DNA of 64,000 bases from Pandoraea eparura (GTDB lineage Bacteria; Pseudomonadota; Gammaproteobacteria; Burkholderiales; Burkholderiaceae). The translations under genes and the position numbers were made by a program. Every line of letters starts with the position of its first letter. The stretch's first letter is position 1. The notes under the pieces are model-generated. The model was not told the origin of the DNA and searched no databases. It saw only the letters and a list, made by a program, of their open reading frames with translations. The stretch lies in assembly GCF_902459725.1 (NCBI RefSeq), contig NZ_CABPSH010000002.1:806001-870000 (forward strand). Reading direction: 5' to 3'. Below, one piece after another: positions 26,950 through 36,262 of this stretch.

Positions 26950-28143
26950 TCACAAGGCGGGTGTCTCGCAGGTCGGGGTGACGAGGGACTTCGCGTCACG
27001 ACGATCCAGGCGCAGGCTCAGCAACGCCACACCCACCCCGGCCAGCGGCGCGAGGGCGGCGACCCACGGCACCGCCGTCAGCCCCGGGCCGTGCTCGATG
27101 ACGAAGCCGCCGAGCCACGCGCCGATGGCGTTGCCGAGGTTGAAGGCGGCAATGTTGAAACTCGACGCCAGGCTTTCCCCCGCCCCCGAGGCCTTTTCCA
27201 TCACCCACAGTTGCAGCGGCGCCACCGTTGCGAACGCTGCCGCGCCGAGCAGGGCCACAAACACGATCGCCAGCCAGTGCGAGTGAAGCGCGAATGTCAT
27301 CAGGCCCAGCACGACGGCCAGCGCCAGCAGGCTGCCCAGCACCGTCGGCACCACGCGACGATCCGCAAATTTGCCGCCCAGCAGGTTGCCGACCACCAGG
27401 CCACCGCCGAAGATCAGCAGGATCGGCGAGACCGCGCCTTCGGCAAAACCAGTGACTTCAGTCAGCAGCGGGGCAATGTACGTGAACACGCCGAACACGC
27501 CCACCCAACCAAGCACCGTCGTGAGCAAGCCGAGCAGCACAGGACGACGAGCCAACGCGCGCAGATCCGCTCGCCAGTCGCCCGCGTCCTTCGGTGCTGC
27601 GATCTTCGGCACGAACCCGGCGATCACGACAAAGGCGAGTGCACCGATGGCCGTCACGGCCCAGAAGCTGGCGCGCCAGCCAAAGTGCTGACCCAGCCAT
27701 GTACCGAACGGCACACCGAGAATATTGGCAACGGTCAGCCCCGTGAACATCACGGCAATGGCGGACGCACGGCGCTCGCGCGGTACGAGCCCGGTGGCGA
27801 CCACCGAACCGACGCCGAAGAACGTGCCGTGCGCGAACGACGTCAGCACGCGGGCGGCCATCAGGGCCGCGTAGCTCGGCGCGAGCGCACAGGCGGCGTT
27901 ACCGATGGTGAAGATGGCCATGAGCACCAGCAGGACGGTCTTGCGCGGCCAGCGGGCGGTGGCAGTGGTCATGAGGGGGGCGCCGACGACGACCCCCAGC
28001 GCATAGCCGGAGATCAGCAGGCCGGCAGCCGCGATCGACACGCCGAAATCGGCGCCGACATTGAGCAGCAGACCCATGATGACGAATTCCGTCACGCCGA
28101 TGCCGAAGGCACCGGCGGTCAGGGCGTAGAGGGCGATGGGCAC
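26950..28143 (-). CDS. MFS transporter, DHA1/AraJ-like
   Basis: A 397-residue 12-helix permease of the sugar-efflux / DHA1 (AraJ, YdhP) group: FGIGVTEFVIMGLL in helix 1, PRKTVLLVLMAIF and RALARRPVLLGLLTT. The start is taken as a GTG at 28143 because AGGAG sits at the right distance and the product then begins at helix 1; an upstream ATG would add 28 residues without features. It forms a divergent pair with a LysR regulator that probably controls it. Confidence 0.85.
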   Translation of the reverse strand: MPIALYALTAGAFGIGVTEFVIMGLLLNVGADFGVSIAAAGLLISGYALGVVVGAPLMTTATARWPRKTVLLVLMAIFTIGNAACALAPSYAALMAARVLTSFAHGTFFGVGSVVATGLVPRERRASAIAVMFTGLTVANILGVPFGTWLGQHFGWRASFWAVTAIGALAFVVIAGFVPKIAAPKDAGDWRADLRALARRPVLLGLLTTVLGWVGVFGVFTYIAPLLTEVTGFAEGAVSPILLIFGGGLVVGNLLGGKFADRRVVPTVLGSLLALAVVLGLMTFALHSHWLAIVFVALLGAAAFATVAPLQLWVMEKASGAGESLASSFNIAAFNLGNAIGAWLGGFVIEHGPGLTAVPWVAALAPLAGVGVALLSLRLDRRDAKSLVTPTCETPAL

Positions 28144-28262
28144 GAAAAACTCCTGTCTCGGAAAATGGGAAGGTCCCGCACCCCCACGGGATGACGGTGA
28201 ACCGATGTGCGGAATATAGACGCCCACGCATTGGTGAAATAGACTGCGCGAAGGAAAATGAT

Positions 28263-28281
28263 TTGTGACGTGGCGTCACAA
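28263..28281. promoter_or_regulatory. Perfect dyad TTGTGACG-N3-CGTCACAA, likely LysR operator
   Basis: Perfect 8-bp arms around a 3-bp centre, in the 181-bp gap between the divergent MFS and LysR genes, 44 bp before the LysR start. Its length and place suit an autoregulatory operator. Binding is inferred. Confidence 0.55.
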
Positions 28282-28324
28282 TGCTCTGCGACGCCCGTCA
28301 CCGATACGCTCAAGGACACCACCG

Positions 28325-29233
28325 ATGGGTCGACAGGACGTCAATCGCTCAGGCGATATGGAAGTTTTCGCGCGCGTTGTCGAGCATGGCGGCTTCTCGT
28401 CGGCGGCGCGCGCGCTGCATATGACACCGTCTGCCGTGAGCAAGCTGATCGCGCGGCTCGAGGCGCGTCTGGGCGCGCGCTTGTTCAACCGCTCGACGCG
28501 CCGCCTGCAACTCACCCCCGAGGGCACGGCATTTCACGAGCGAGCGGTACGGGTGCTGGCCGCCATCGAAGCCGCCGAGCGCGAAGCGGCGGCGGGCGCG
28601 GTGCCGCGCGGCCTGTTGCGGGTGAATGCCAGCGTGCCGATCGGCTCGCACTACCTGCTGCCGGTCATCCCGGCGTTTCTCGCGCAGTACCCCGAGATCC
28701 GTCTCGACCTGACGCTCACCGACACAGTCGTCGACCTGCTGGAGCAACGCGCGGACGTCGCGGTTCGGGCCGGCCCGCTACGCGATTCCCGACTGGTGGC
28801 CCGCAAGCTCGGCGAAAGTCGCCTGCACGTGGTGGCATCGCCCGATTATCTCGCTCGCAACGGACCGCTTCGCACGCCAGCCGACCTGATCCACCACAAC
28901 GTCATGGCGTTCAATTTCGACCGTCAGGTGCAGGGCTGGCCATTTCTCGATGGCGCCGGGGGCATCACGCACTATCCGCAGATCGGCAACATGGTCGTGA
29001 GCGATGGCGAGATCATGCGCAAGCTCGCAGTGCAGGGGCTCGGGCTGGCCCGCCATTCGCGCTACCACGTCGACGACGATCTGCGCGCCGGCCGGCTCGT
29101 CACCGTGCTCGACGACTACAACCCGGGCGATCTTGAGCCTGTGCATGCCGTATATGTCGGGCAAGGCGGTCACTTGCCCGCTCGCGTGCGGGCGTTCCTC
29201 GACTTTCTCGTAGCGAACGTGCGCCTGCCGTAG
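28325..29233 (+). CDS. LysR family transcriptional regulator
   Basis: A 302-residue LysR-type regulator with HTH (about 8-65; GGFSSAARALHMTPSAVSKLIARLE, then LFNRSTRRLQLTPEG) and substrate domain with the DVAVRAGPLRDSRLVARKL pattern common in the CrgA/AaeR-like subgroup. ATG at 28325 chosen because it puts the HTH at the usual distance; an ATG at 28265 would place the operator-like dyad inside the gene. Divergent from the DHA1 transporter gene. Confidence 0.87.
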   Translation: MGRQDVNRSGDMEVFARVVEHGGFSSAARALHMTPSAVSKLIARLEARLGARLFNRSTRRLQLTPEGTAFHERAVRVLAAIEAAEREAAAGAVPRGLLRVNASVPIGSHYLLPVIPAFLAQYPEIRLDLTLTDTVVDLLEQRADVAVRAGPLRDSRLVARKLGESRLHVVASPDYLARNGPLRTPADLIHHNVMAFNFDRQVQGWPFLDGAGGITHYPQIGNMVVSDGEIMRKLAVQGLGLARHSRYHVDDDLRAGRLVTVLDDYNPGDLEPVHAVYVGQGGHLPARVRAFLDFLVANVRLP

Positions 29234-29332
29234 CGGGGCAAGCGCGTGGCAAGCGTCGAGCGCGTTGCATTTCCATCCGCCATTTACCGACGCAACGCGC
29301 CTGGGGTCTGGCGCCCAGGGCTGCGCCGACGA

Positions 29333-30679
29333 TCAAGCCCGCGCCAGGCCGCGATGCGACCAGACAAAGAGCGGCCATGCCAGCGCGGCACACACCAGCC
29401 CCCCGGCCCACACCAGTCCCCAGCCGCCAATCGACAGCAGCAGCGGAATCGCGAGCGGCGTGAGGAACATCGTCAGAAACACACCGGTGTTGCCGATACC
29501 GAGCGCCGTTCCCGCACGCGACGCGCCCGCCAGCGTGGCCAATTCGGTGAACGCCACGCCGTGCCATGCCGACGCGACCACGCCCCCCGCAATCAGCAGC
29601 GCGATCATCCACGGCGTACCCTGTGCCAACCATTCCGGGCGATGCGCCAGCGCCGTCACGAGCAATGCCAGCAAGGCAAAGACCGCCCCCACCGCCATCG
29701 CGCAGACGCGCAGATATTGCGGACGGTTGCGGCGCTTGTCCGTGAAGCGTCCGCTCCACACCCGCGTGATCGCGGCCCCGGCCTGCACCGCACCGAGTGT
29801 CAGCGAGATGGTCGCCACGCTCGCATGCGCAACGTCGTGCAGAAACACCGTGCCGAACGTGAGCACCGCGATCTGCGGCATAGCAAGCACCGCCATCCCC
29901 AGCGCCGTACTCAGCAAGCGTGCGTCGCGCAACGGCGAATAGCTTGGGGCCGGATGTGCGTCGGTGACGGCTTCCCCGCGCGCCGCGTTGCTCGCGCTTT
30001 CCTGCGGTTCCTCCGGCGGCTCGAGCAGCCACCACCACGCCACGATGGCAGCCGCGAGAGACGCCACGGCCAGCCCGCCGAAGACGGCTTCGAAGCCGAA
30101 GTGCTGCGCCGCGCCTGGCAACACCAGCGCGCCGACCCCGCCGCCGAGCGGCACGGCGCATTGCCGCACACTCATTGCCAGCCCTCGCTCGCGATCGTGG
30201 AACCAGCGCATGATGGCGCGCCCGCTCGATCCGTTGACACTGCCGCCGAGGATGCCGATCGCCAGCATCCCCGCGGCAAGCATCGGCATCGACGGCACCG
30301 CGTGTGCCGTCGGCACCCCCCACAGCGCCAGGCCGACGAGTGCGAACGCCGTCACCATCAAGCCGACGAGCAGCACGCGCCTGTCGCCCCAGCGGTCGGT
30401 GAGCATGCCCCACGGCAGTTCGGAGACGGCGATGCCCAGCCCGATCATGCCAAGCACGATGCCGAGATCGCCGTTGGCCAACGCGTAGGCGCTACGCATC
30501 TGCACGGCGGTGGCGGGAATGCCGCCCATCGCGGCGGCAAAGCTGGCATTGGCCGCCACGCCAACGCCCAGCACCTTCCAGCGGTGATTGTGGCTGAGGC
30601 GACGGGAGAGCATCGTCGCGTTGGGTACAGGGGCCAACTGGCGGGCAGTGGCGGGAGCGGTACACAGACGTTCGTTCAT
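29333..30679 (-). CDS. MFS transporter
   Basis: A 448-residue 12-helix permease. Seen are MLTDRWGDRRVLLVGL between helices 2 and 3, helix 5 SVRQCAVPLGGGVGALV, a long central loop rich in Glu/Ser/Ala (about 235-265) and SGRFTDKRRNRP in the second half. Substrate unknown. The true start is taken at the ATG at 30679; a much longer open frame continues through the divergent LysR gene and is a shadow. It is divergent from that LysR gene, a common regulator-target layout. Confidence 0.82.
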   Translation of the reverse strand: MNERLCTAPATARQLAPVPNATMLSRRLSHNHRWKVLGVGVAANASFAAAMGGIPATAVQMRSAYALANGDLGIVLGMIGLGIAVSELPWGMLTDRWGDRRVLLVGLMVTAFALVGLALWGVPTAHAVPSMPMLAAGMLAIGILGGSVNGSSGRAIMRWFHDRERGLAMSVRQCAVPLGGGVGALVLPGAAQHFGFEAVFGGLAVASLAAAIVAWWWLLEPPEEPQESASNAARGEAVTDAHPAPSYSPLRDARLLSTALGMAVLAMPQIAVLTFGTVFLHDVAHASVATISLTLGAVQAGAAITRVWSGRFTDKRRNRPQYLRVCAMAVGAVFALLALLVTALAHRPEWLAQGTPWMIALLIAGGVVASAWHGVAFTELATLAGASRAGTALGIGNTGVFLTMFLTPLAIPLLLSIGGWGLVWAGGLVCAALAWPLFVWSHRGLARA

Positions 30680-30791
30680 GGGTGACAGTGCGCAACCTCG
30701 AAGGCGGAGAAGCGTGAAAAGGGCTGGCGTCGCCCGTCTCGTACCAACGCGCGGTTCGGGCCACCATGACCGCATCGTACGGATAGACATT

Positions 30792-30837
30792 ACATCGGAA
30801 AAGCGGGAAAATTCGATGTCATATATCGTGTTTTCCG
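30792..30837. promoter_or_regulatory. Nested inverted repeats between divergent MFS and LysR genes
   Basis: In the AT-richer part of this gap lie two overlapping dyads: ACATCG (30792-30797) with CGATGT (30814-30819), and CGGAAAA (30796-30802) with TTTTCCG (30831-30837). They may be LysR binding sites upstream of both genes. Confidence 0.4.
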
Positions 30838-30901
30838 GATTAACATCAAACGGCACCGCGCGCCACCCGAGCGCCAACGCGATGCCATCCCGAGAGCCGC
30901 C

Positions 30902-31795
30902 ATGAACGCCCGCGCCTTCGACCTCACGCAGTTGCGTACCTTTATCGCCATTCACGACGCCGGCAGCATTTCGGCCGCGGCGGAACAAATCTTCCTGTCG
31001 CAATCGACCGTTAGCGAGCAACTCCAGAAGCTCGAAGCGCGCGCCGGCCAGCCGTTGCTGGTGCGATCGCGCAAAGGCATGCGTCCGACCCCGGCGGGCA
31101 CACGGTTGCTCACCTATGCGCGGCAGATCTCGGCACTGTCCGAGGCGGCGTTCGAGGATCTGCAGGGCGTACTGCTCGATGGCGAGTTGCGCATCGCCAT
31201 CACCGACTATTACCGTCCGCATGACGTCGGCCGTGTGCTCAAGCGATTCACGAGCCTCTACCCGCGCCTGCGACTGCACGTGAGCGCCATGCAAAGCGCG
31301 CAAATCGAGCGCACCGCCCTGAGCGGTGAACACTTCGACGTAGGGTTGGTGTTGCGTCTGATGAACGAGGACGTCGGCCGCGGCGCGAAGACGCTGGGTT
31401 ACCGAACGCCGGGCACGCTGGTGCGCCGCGAGCGTCTCGTGTGGGCGATGTCGTCGACGCTGGCCGAGCCGCTCGATGCGCCGCTGCCGCTGGTGACAAT
31501 GCCGCCGTCGTGCACGCTGCAAAGCCTCGTGCTCGCGGTACTGGAGCGGCACAACGTGCCTTATCGCATCTCCCATTCGGCGGCGGGCGTCGCCGGCATG
31601 CAGTTGGCGCTCGGCGCGGGGCTGGGGATCTCGTGCCTGAACGAATCGGCGCTCACGCCCGATCTTGTCGTGTGCCCATCGTCGCTCGGTCTGCCCCCGC
31701 TGCCGCGAGCGGAATTCCACTTGCTGCCCGGACGCGCCGACGAATCCGACCTGATCCGACACGCGCGCAATGCGCTGCAGCGACTCTTCGCGTGA
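30902..31795 (+). CDS. LysR family transcriptional regulator
   Basis: A 297-residue LysR-type regulator with a clear N-terminal HTH (GSISAAAEQIFLSQSTVSEQLQKLE, residues about 20-45) and an effector domain starting near residue 93 (GELRIAITDYYRPHDVGRVL). Target genes probably include the divergent MFS transporter. The ribosome site is weak. Effector unknown. Confidence 0.87.
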   Translation: MNARAFDLTQLRTFIAIHDAGSISAAAEQIFLSQSTVSEQLQKLEARAGQPLLVRSRKGMRPTPAGTRLLTYARQISALSEAAFEDLQGVLLDGELRIAITDYYRPHDVGRVLKRFTSLYPRLRLHVSAMQSAQIERTALSGEHFDVGLVLRLMNEDVGRGAKTLGYRTPGTLVRRERLVWAMSSTLAEPLDAPLPLVTMPPSCTLQSLVLAVLERHNVPYRISHSAAGVAGMQLALGAGLGISCLNESALTPDLVVCPSSLGLPPLPRAEFHLLPGRADESDLIRHARNALQRLFA

Positions 31796-31844
31796 TACCT
31801 TTGCCCCCTGATCCCGATTTTGTCCGCTAATTGCGGTTGCCGTC

Positions 31845-32219
31845 ATGCCGGAAGCCACTCCGATTCGTCTGAATTTCAACACCCGCCGCGCGCTGTTGTT
31901 CGCGCTGACGGCCGAGCGTCTGTCGGCCTTTTACGAGCATGGGCAATGGATGACGGACAAACAGGGCGCGACGCTCGCGCAGATGTGGTTATCGCGCTCG
32001 AAGCTTCAGCTCCCGCTTGAAGAGCGGCGTTTGCTCTCGACGTTGAGCGACGATTTCGCCCGCGAGTTGGCCGGCACGCTCTCGCGTGAGGCCGGCCTGT
32101 ATACCGCGCATGAAATGACGGAATCGCTCGACGCGGACTATGCGTTTGCGTCGGCAGTGGCGCAGGATCTGCTGGAAGACTGCACGCGACGCCTCATCGA
32201 GGCGGGGATTACGGAGTGA
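31845..32219 (+). CDS. Hypothetical protein
   Basis: A 124-residue, probably all-helical cytoplasmic protein that I do not recognise (RRALLFALTAERLSAFYEHGQW, LEERRLLSTLSDDFARELAG). No signal peptide or membrane segment. It is 50 bp after the LysR gene on the same strand, so it may be co-transcribed. Composition matches neighbours and supports a real gene. Confidence 0.6.
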   Translation: MPEATPIRLNFNTRRALLFALTAERLSAFYEHGQWMTDKQGATLAQMWLSRSKLQLPLEERRLLSTLSDDFARELAGTLSREAGLYTAHEMTESLDADYAFASAVAQDLLEDCTRRLIEAGITE

Positions 32220-32291
32220 CGCGGTAACAAAATCAAAGCGGCGGCGAGTGGCGCGTCAGCGCGCACCTCATACAATTTTGCCATCGCGCCA

Positions 32292-32645
32292 TCACGCAAC
32301 GATGCCGCGTTCCTGTACGAGCACCCACGGCGCGACAACCACCGCCCAAAGCTCCGGCGTGCGCGCGGTGAAATCGGTGGCTTGCTCGGCTTGCATGCGC
32401 TGCACCATGCCCGACGCGAGCCATTGCGACACGGTGGTCTTGTCGTCGTTCGCAACTGCCTCGGCGACCGACACGAGATCGACGCCGGGCGCCACGTACA
32501 GCAGCACCCCGCGCGCGAAGAACGATTCCAGGTCCTTCCAGTCGATCTTGGCGGTTTCCCCGAGCAGACGGAGATAGACGTCGCTGGCACCGGACGCGGC
32601 GGCTTGGGAAACGGGATCTGACGGGGCGGGCTTGGGCGAATCCAT
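32292..32645 (-). CDS. DUF2288 family protein
   Basis: A 117-residue soluble protein matching the DUF2288 family along almost its full length: YLRLLGETAKIDWKDLE, FFARGVLLYVAPGVDLV, then LWAVVVAPWVLVQER near the C-terminus. Function unknown. The ATG at 32645 is at the family N-terminus; an open frame extending 49 residues upstream is unlike the family and was rejected. It is convergent with the preceding hypothetical gene. Confidence 0.8.
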   Translation of the reverse strand: MDSPKPAPSDPVSQAAASGASDVYLRLLGETAKIDWKDLESFFARGVLLYVAPGVDLVSVAEAVANDDKTTVSQWLASGMVQRMQAEQATDFTARTPELWAVVVAPWVLVQERGIVA

Positions 32646-32836
32646 GACAACGGGCTCCAGATTGCGCGGGTCGACGAAAACGACGGAGCCGGGCAAGCGT
32701 AAATAACGAAAACCCGCATTGTAATGCGCCCCGGCGTGCGCGACGGTGGTAGCATCGGAACCCCACGCAGCGCACAGGTGTCGCAGCGACATGGCCCGAC
32801 CGCCGCGGGGTGGCTAACGTTTTACCGAGGAACCGC

Positions 32837-33259
32837 ATGTCCAAACAAAAAACCGATCCCAAGCTGGAACAAGCGCTGACGCGCGGCGATCTCGCCATGC
32901 GCCAGATCAACTCCGCCCGTGCGACCGCGCTGCTGCGCGCCCTTGGCGAGATGATCGTGGCAGCGTCGGCGACGATCGGCGTCGAAGCGGTGGTCGACGT
33001 GCCCAACGGCGACAAGGTCTACGACCCGGAAGACGGCGTGTGGCCGCAGGCGCTCATGCTGTCGTTCGACGGCCCCATCGAAGAGGCCGACGAAGAAGAG
33101 TTGCGCACCGTGCAGTTGATCGCCGACAAGTATCCGGAAACCTTCCAGGTGGTGTGGCACCGTGCCGATGGCAAGATGGGGCGCCATGAAGCGCGTCCGC
33201 TCGCGATGGTTGCGTTCCTCACCGACGTCGAAGTGCCGTGGCTCGACGACGAAGCCTGA
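32837..33259 (+). CDS. Conserved hypothetical protein
   Basis: A 140-residue acidic cytoplasmic protein I do not recognise. A GAGGA ribosome site precedes the ATG. The N-terminal half is helical (LEQALTRGDLAMRQINSARATALLRAL), the rest looks mixed alpha/beta with an acidic stretch EEADEEELR and a C-terminal EVPWLDDEA. It ends in front of a clear terminator, so it is its own transcription unit or the end of one. Confidence 0.65.
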   Translation: MSKQKTDPKLEQALTRGDLAMRQINSARATALLRALGEMIVAASATIGVEAVVDVPNGDKVYDPEDGVWPQALMLSFDGPIEEADEEELRTVQLIADKYPETFQVVWHRADGKMGRHEARPLAMVAFLTDVEVPWLDDEA

Positions 33260-33337
33260 TCCCGCATCGATCCCGACACTGCCGCTGACGGCACGAGGGC
33301 GGCATCGCCGCTGTCCCTCACGATGCCTGCCGGCAAC

Positions 33338-33376
33338 CCGCCGCCCGAGGCTCACGCCTGGGCGGCGGTTTCGTTT
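33338..33376 (+). terminator. Intrinsic terminator
   Basis: Stem CCGCCGCCC-GAGGC with GCCTGGGCGGCGG (one bulged G, 4-base loop) followed by TTTCGTTT, downstream of the hypothetical gene ending at 33259. It lies in the gap before the convergent DMT permease. Confidence 0.8.
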
Positions 33377-33412
33377 GCGCGGGCGCTGGACGTCGAGCGT
33401 GCCGGCGTTCCG

Positions 33413-34345
33413 TCACCGTCCCGGTCGATGCCAGACCGCAATCACGAGTCCAATGGCGATGCAGCCCGCGCCGAGCATGCCTTCATCGCTCAGCCGGTCA
33501 CCGAAGAGCGCGAATCCGAACAGCGTCGCGAACAGGGGATCGCTGGTTTCGATGATCTGCACTTTGCTGGCCTGGCCGCCCGCCACCGCCCGCGTGGTGA
33601 AGTAGAAGCCCCCGATTGTCGGAAGTAACACGAGCGCGCACAGCGTCATCCAGGCCAAGCCGCTGGGCATGGCGAATCCCTCGCGCATCAGCGGCATCGA
33701 CAGAAACGCGCTGCCAAACCCGAATAGCCAGACGAGCTGCGGCAGTCCCGAGCCGATCCTGAACCACTTGGCGAGGAAGATGAACAGCGCGTACCCGCAT
33801 CCGCCGGCCAGCGCCAGCGCGATCCCCGCCGAACTGCCTTCGATACCGCTTTCGAACAGGCCCATCACGCCGACACCGACGACGATGGCCAGAAAGGCGG
33901 CCATCTTCCGGCGCGTTGTCTTCTCCCCGAGAAACCGCCCGGACAAGGCAAGGGTGGCGCCGCCCGCCGCATACGTGAGGAACGAGACGAGCGGAATCGA
34001 CGCGTGCGAGAAGGCCGTCGTCTCGAAATAGTAAAGGCTGAAAATGCCGAGAAACGCGAGACATGCGAACTGCGGCCAGCGATGGGCCAGCCGAACGGTT
34101 TGCGTGCCGAGTTCGCGACGACAGGCACAAAGCAGCGACACCACGACGAACGCGCCGAAGCACTTCCAGAACGCGATCAGCGCGGGTGTGGCCCCTTGAT
34201 CGAATCCGGTTCGCGTCAACACGCCGATCGTCCCGTTCAGGACAGCGGCGACCAGCGCGCAAATCTCCGGCCCGTAGGCTGTGCGATTAAATACGCCCAT
34301 TTTCCGATGTGGACTTAATAGATAGGCAATAAGCGACGCACTCAT
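33413..34345 (-). CDS. DMT superfamily (EamA) permease
   Basis: A 310-residue, about 10-helix permease with two EamA repeats (about 20-160 and 165-305). Seen: VLNGTIGVLTRTGFDQG, SLYYFETTAFSHASIPLVSFLTY and the second-repeat equivalent QASKVQIIETSDPLFATLFG. Such proteins export metabolites. Start at 34345 is chosen since this ATG overlaps the stop of the desaturase gene (ATGA); an alternative ATG is at 34300. Translational coupling to a desaturase is unusual and suggests a joint function, perhaps release of a lipid-derived product. The gene body has normal GC, but its 5' end is AT-richer. Confidence 0.82.
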   Translation of the reverse strand: MSASLIAYLLSPHRKMGVFNRTAYGPEICALVAAVLNGTIGVLTRTGFDQGATPALIAFWKCFGAFVVVSLLCACRRELGTQTVRLAHRWPQFACLAFLGIFSLYYFETTAFSHASIPLVSFLTYAAGGATLALSGRFLGEKTTRRKMAAFLAIVVGVGVMGLFESGIEGSSAGIALALAGGCGYALFIFLAKWFRIGSGLPQLVWLFGFGSAFLSMPLMREGFAMPSGLAWMTLCALVLLPTIGGFYFTTRAVAGGQASKVQIIETSDPLFATLFGFALFGDRLSDEGMLGAGCIAIGLVIAVWHRPGR

Positions 34346-35316
34346 GGCGTTTGAGGTGCTCTGACGAAGTCGACAAAGGTCACGCGGCCGCTTTGATCCG
34401 ACGAGAAGATTCCTCCCCACTTGTCGTCCCATTCGGAAAACGCGTTGTCTGCTCGAAGAATCCGGGTGGCGGCAGCGAGATTCCAATGCGGGATCCCCGG
34501 CAACAGATGATGCGTAAGATGGAATGAATCGCCGTGCATCCCGATGAAGAGGCGTTCAACCCAGCACGAATAACGGTTTCGGGCGCCGAAGCACCACTCA
34601 CTGGATGCGTCCATGAACGGGTAATGCTCGGACAATTCACTGAACCAACCAATTACTGGAAAAACCAGAATCAGCGGAATCCACCAAAAGAACATAAGAT
34701 TCGCCAGCCATCCCTGCGAATAGGCAATCACAGCCATCGACGCATGAAAGGCAAGAATCAAAAAGGATTCGGCTTGGGATTCGTTTGGGCGCACGGAAAA
34801 AGACAGGCGACTCAGAATCAGGGACTTGATATAGCGGAGTGTGAACCGGCCATATATCGCGCTCAGTATGAATCGCCGGAAGAAGTCTGGGCCTCGTTGG
34901 GTCTCATATATCCCTGCGCCCAGCAGCTCCCGATAATCGGGATCGTGATTGGCATCGCCGAGGTGTGAGTGATGCAAAATTACGTGGGATTGCCGATAGG
35001 CAAACATGGATTGCATGATTGGCCAACCGCAGAATACTCGGCTCACAACCCGATTCAAAGCCTTGGATCTGAACAGCGTCCCGTGCGACCCATCATGGAA
35101 AAGACTTGCTAATGCACGCTGTCTAGCCCCGATGATCAGAACTGACAACGGATACAGCAGCGGCTGCACCTCTAATGACAGCAGGCAGCCGGCAAGAATC
35201 CAAACGTAATCGAGAACGATAGAAACAAGCCCTCGATGGTTGTTTCGCTCGCACAATGCCTTGATGCGGCTCTTTTGATCTCCGGTAAGCGCGAGACTCG
35301 TGTATTTCCGTACCAT
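34342..35316 (-). CDS. Membrane fatty-acid desaturase
   Basis: A 324-residue integral-membrane di-iron desaturase or hydroxylase. Three histidine boxes are visible: H74DGSH78, H111-x3-H115H116 (with H118), and H266LTH269H270, plus an extra ELSEHYP at about 227-233; four hydrophobic stretches surround them. The enzyme needs O2 and an electron donor; none is nearby. Base composition drops to about 50 % GC, well below the neighbours, and codon choice is different, which suggests recent acquisition. The substrate (acyl-lipid, sphingolipid-like or another chain) cannot be told. Confidence 0.82.
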   Translation of the reverse strand: MVRKYTSLALTGDQKSRIKALCERNNHRGLVSIVLDYVWILAGCLLSLEVQPLLYPLSVLIIGARQRALASLFHDGSHGTLFRSKALNRVVSRVFCGWPIMQSMFAYRQSHVILHHSHLGDANHDPDYRELLGAGIYETQRGPDFFRRFILSAIYGRFTLRYIKSLILSRLSFSVRPNESQAESFLILAFHASMAVIAYSQGWLANLMFFWWIPLILVFPVIGWFSELSEHYPFMDASSEWCFGARNRYSCWVERLFIGMHGDSFHLTHHLLPGIPHWNLAAATRILRADNAFSEWDDKWGGIFSSDQSGRVTFVDFVRAPQTP

Positions 35317-35548
35317 GTTCCCCCTCCGCCAAACGTTCCGATGACGGAAGGGGACATGCCCATTTTTCCGTCAACGCTCATCACGCTCCGAGGGGGAAGC
35401 GCGCACCAAATTTGATTTCGCATTCTGCCAGCGGAAATACACCTGCAGAATGCAATTGGGTGCGAAAAGTCAGATTTAAGAATTTTCGGATATTCAATCC
35501 GGCCCGTAGCCGGCCGTCATCCGCGCGATGGCACGATGCGCGCGCGAA

Positions 35549-36262
35549 TCAGATCGACGCCAGCGCAAACGTACGGCCCGTCGCGAGCTTGTCGACGACA
35601 CCGCCCTGCTTGAAATGCAACGCGTCGAATTCACCGAGCACGGTGGCGTTATCGCCCTGCACGTACAGCGCCGTCCCCTCCCGAATGGCGACGACGCGTT
35701 CGTCCGGATGGATCGCCAGATACTCGGCCAGGCGCTCCTCGCGCGATTCACCGTTGTGCCCCGCCGGCTTGCCGCTGATGAAGTGCGGATTCACCTGGAA
35801 CGGAATCAGGTTGAGCGCCTTGAGCGTCGGCGGCTCGACGATGGGCATGTCGTTGGTCGTGCGAATGGTCGGGCACACCACGTTCGCCCCGGCGCTCCAC
35901 CCCACGTAGGGCATCCCCGCGTTCACACGCTCGCGCAGCAGGCCCACGAGGCCAGCGTTGTACAGGCGATCGAGCAGCACGAACGTATTGCCCCCGCCCA
36001 CCACGACGGCTTGCGCCTGCTCGACGGCGGCGCGCGGATCCTTGTGGTGATGAATCGACTCGAGGGCATAGCCCAGCCGCTCGAACATCGGCTTCACGCG
36101 CGCCTCATACTCGTCGAAGCTGTACGTGATGCCCCCGGCGTATGGTACGAACAACACACGTTTCGCGTGGTCCCGGAGCACCGCATGCACCTGATCGTCG
36201 GCATGCGCCAGAAAGCCCTGGCTGCCCTTGCGGGAACTGCTCATCATCAAGATCTGTTTCAC
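35549..36262 (-). CDS. pepE: Peptidase E (alpha-aspartyl dipeptidase, S51)
   Basis: A 237-residue cytoplasmic serine peptidase that hydrolyses dipeptides with N-terminal Asp. Catalytic residues sit at Ser123 (GWSAGAN), Asp138 and His160 (NPHF), keeping the same spacing (15 and 22 residues) as Ser120-Asp135-His157 in enteric PepE. VVVGGGNTF and the C-terminal REGTALYVQGD support the call. Monocistronic by appearance; divergent from glcB. Confidence 0.93.
   Translation of the reverse strand: MKQILMMSSSRKGSQGFLAHADDQVHAVLRDHAKRVLFVPYAGGITYSFDEYEARVKPMFERLGYALESIHHHKDPRAAVEQAQAVVVGGGNTFVLLDRLYNAGLVGLLRERVNAGMPYVGWSAGANVVCPTIRTTNDMPIVEPPTLKALNLIPFQVNPHFISGKPAGHNGESREERLAEYLAIHPDERVVAIREGTALYVQGDNATVLGEFDALHFKQGGVVDKLATGRTFALASI

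Noticed and set aside
29333-31882. 849-codon reading of the MFS gene running through the divergent LysR gene
   Set aside because: The first 400 codons are just antisense of the LysR gene; the MFS protein starts at 30679 with its first helix soon after.
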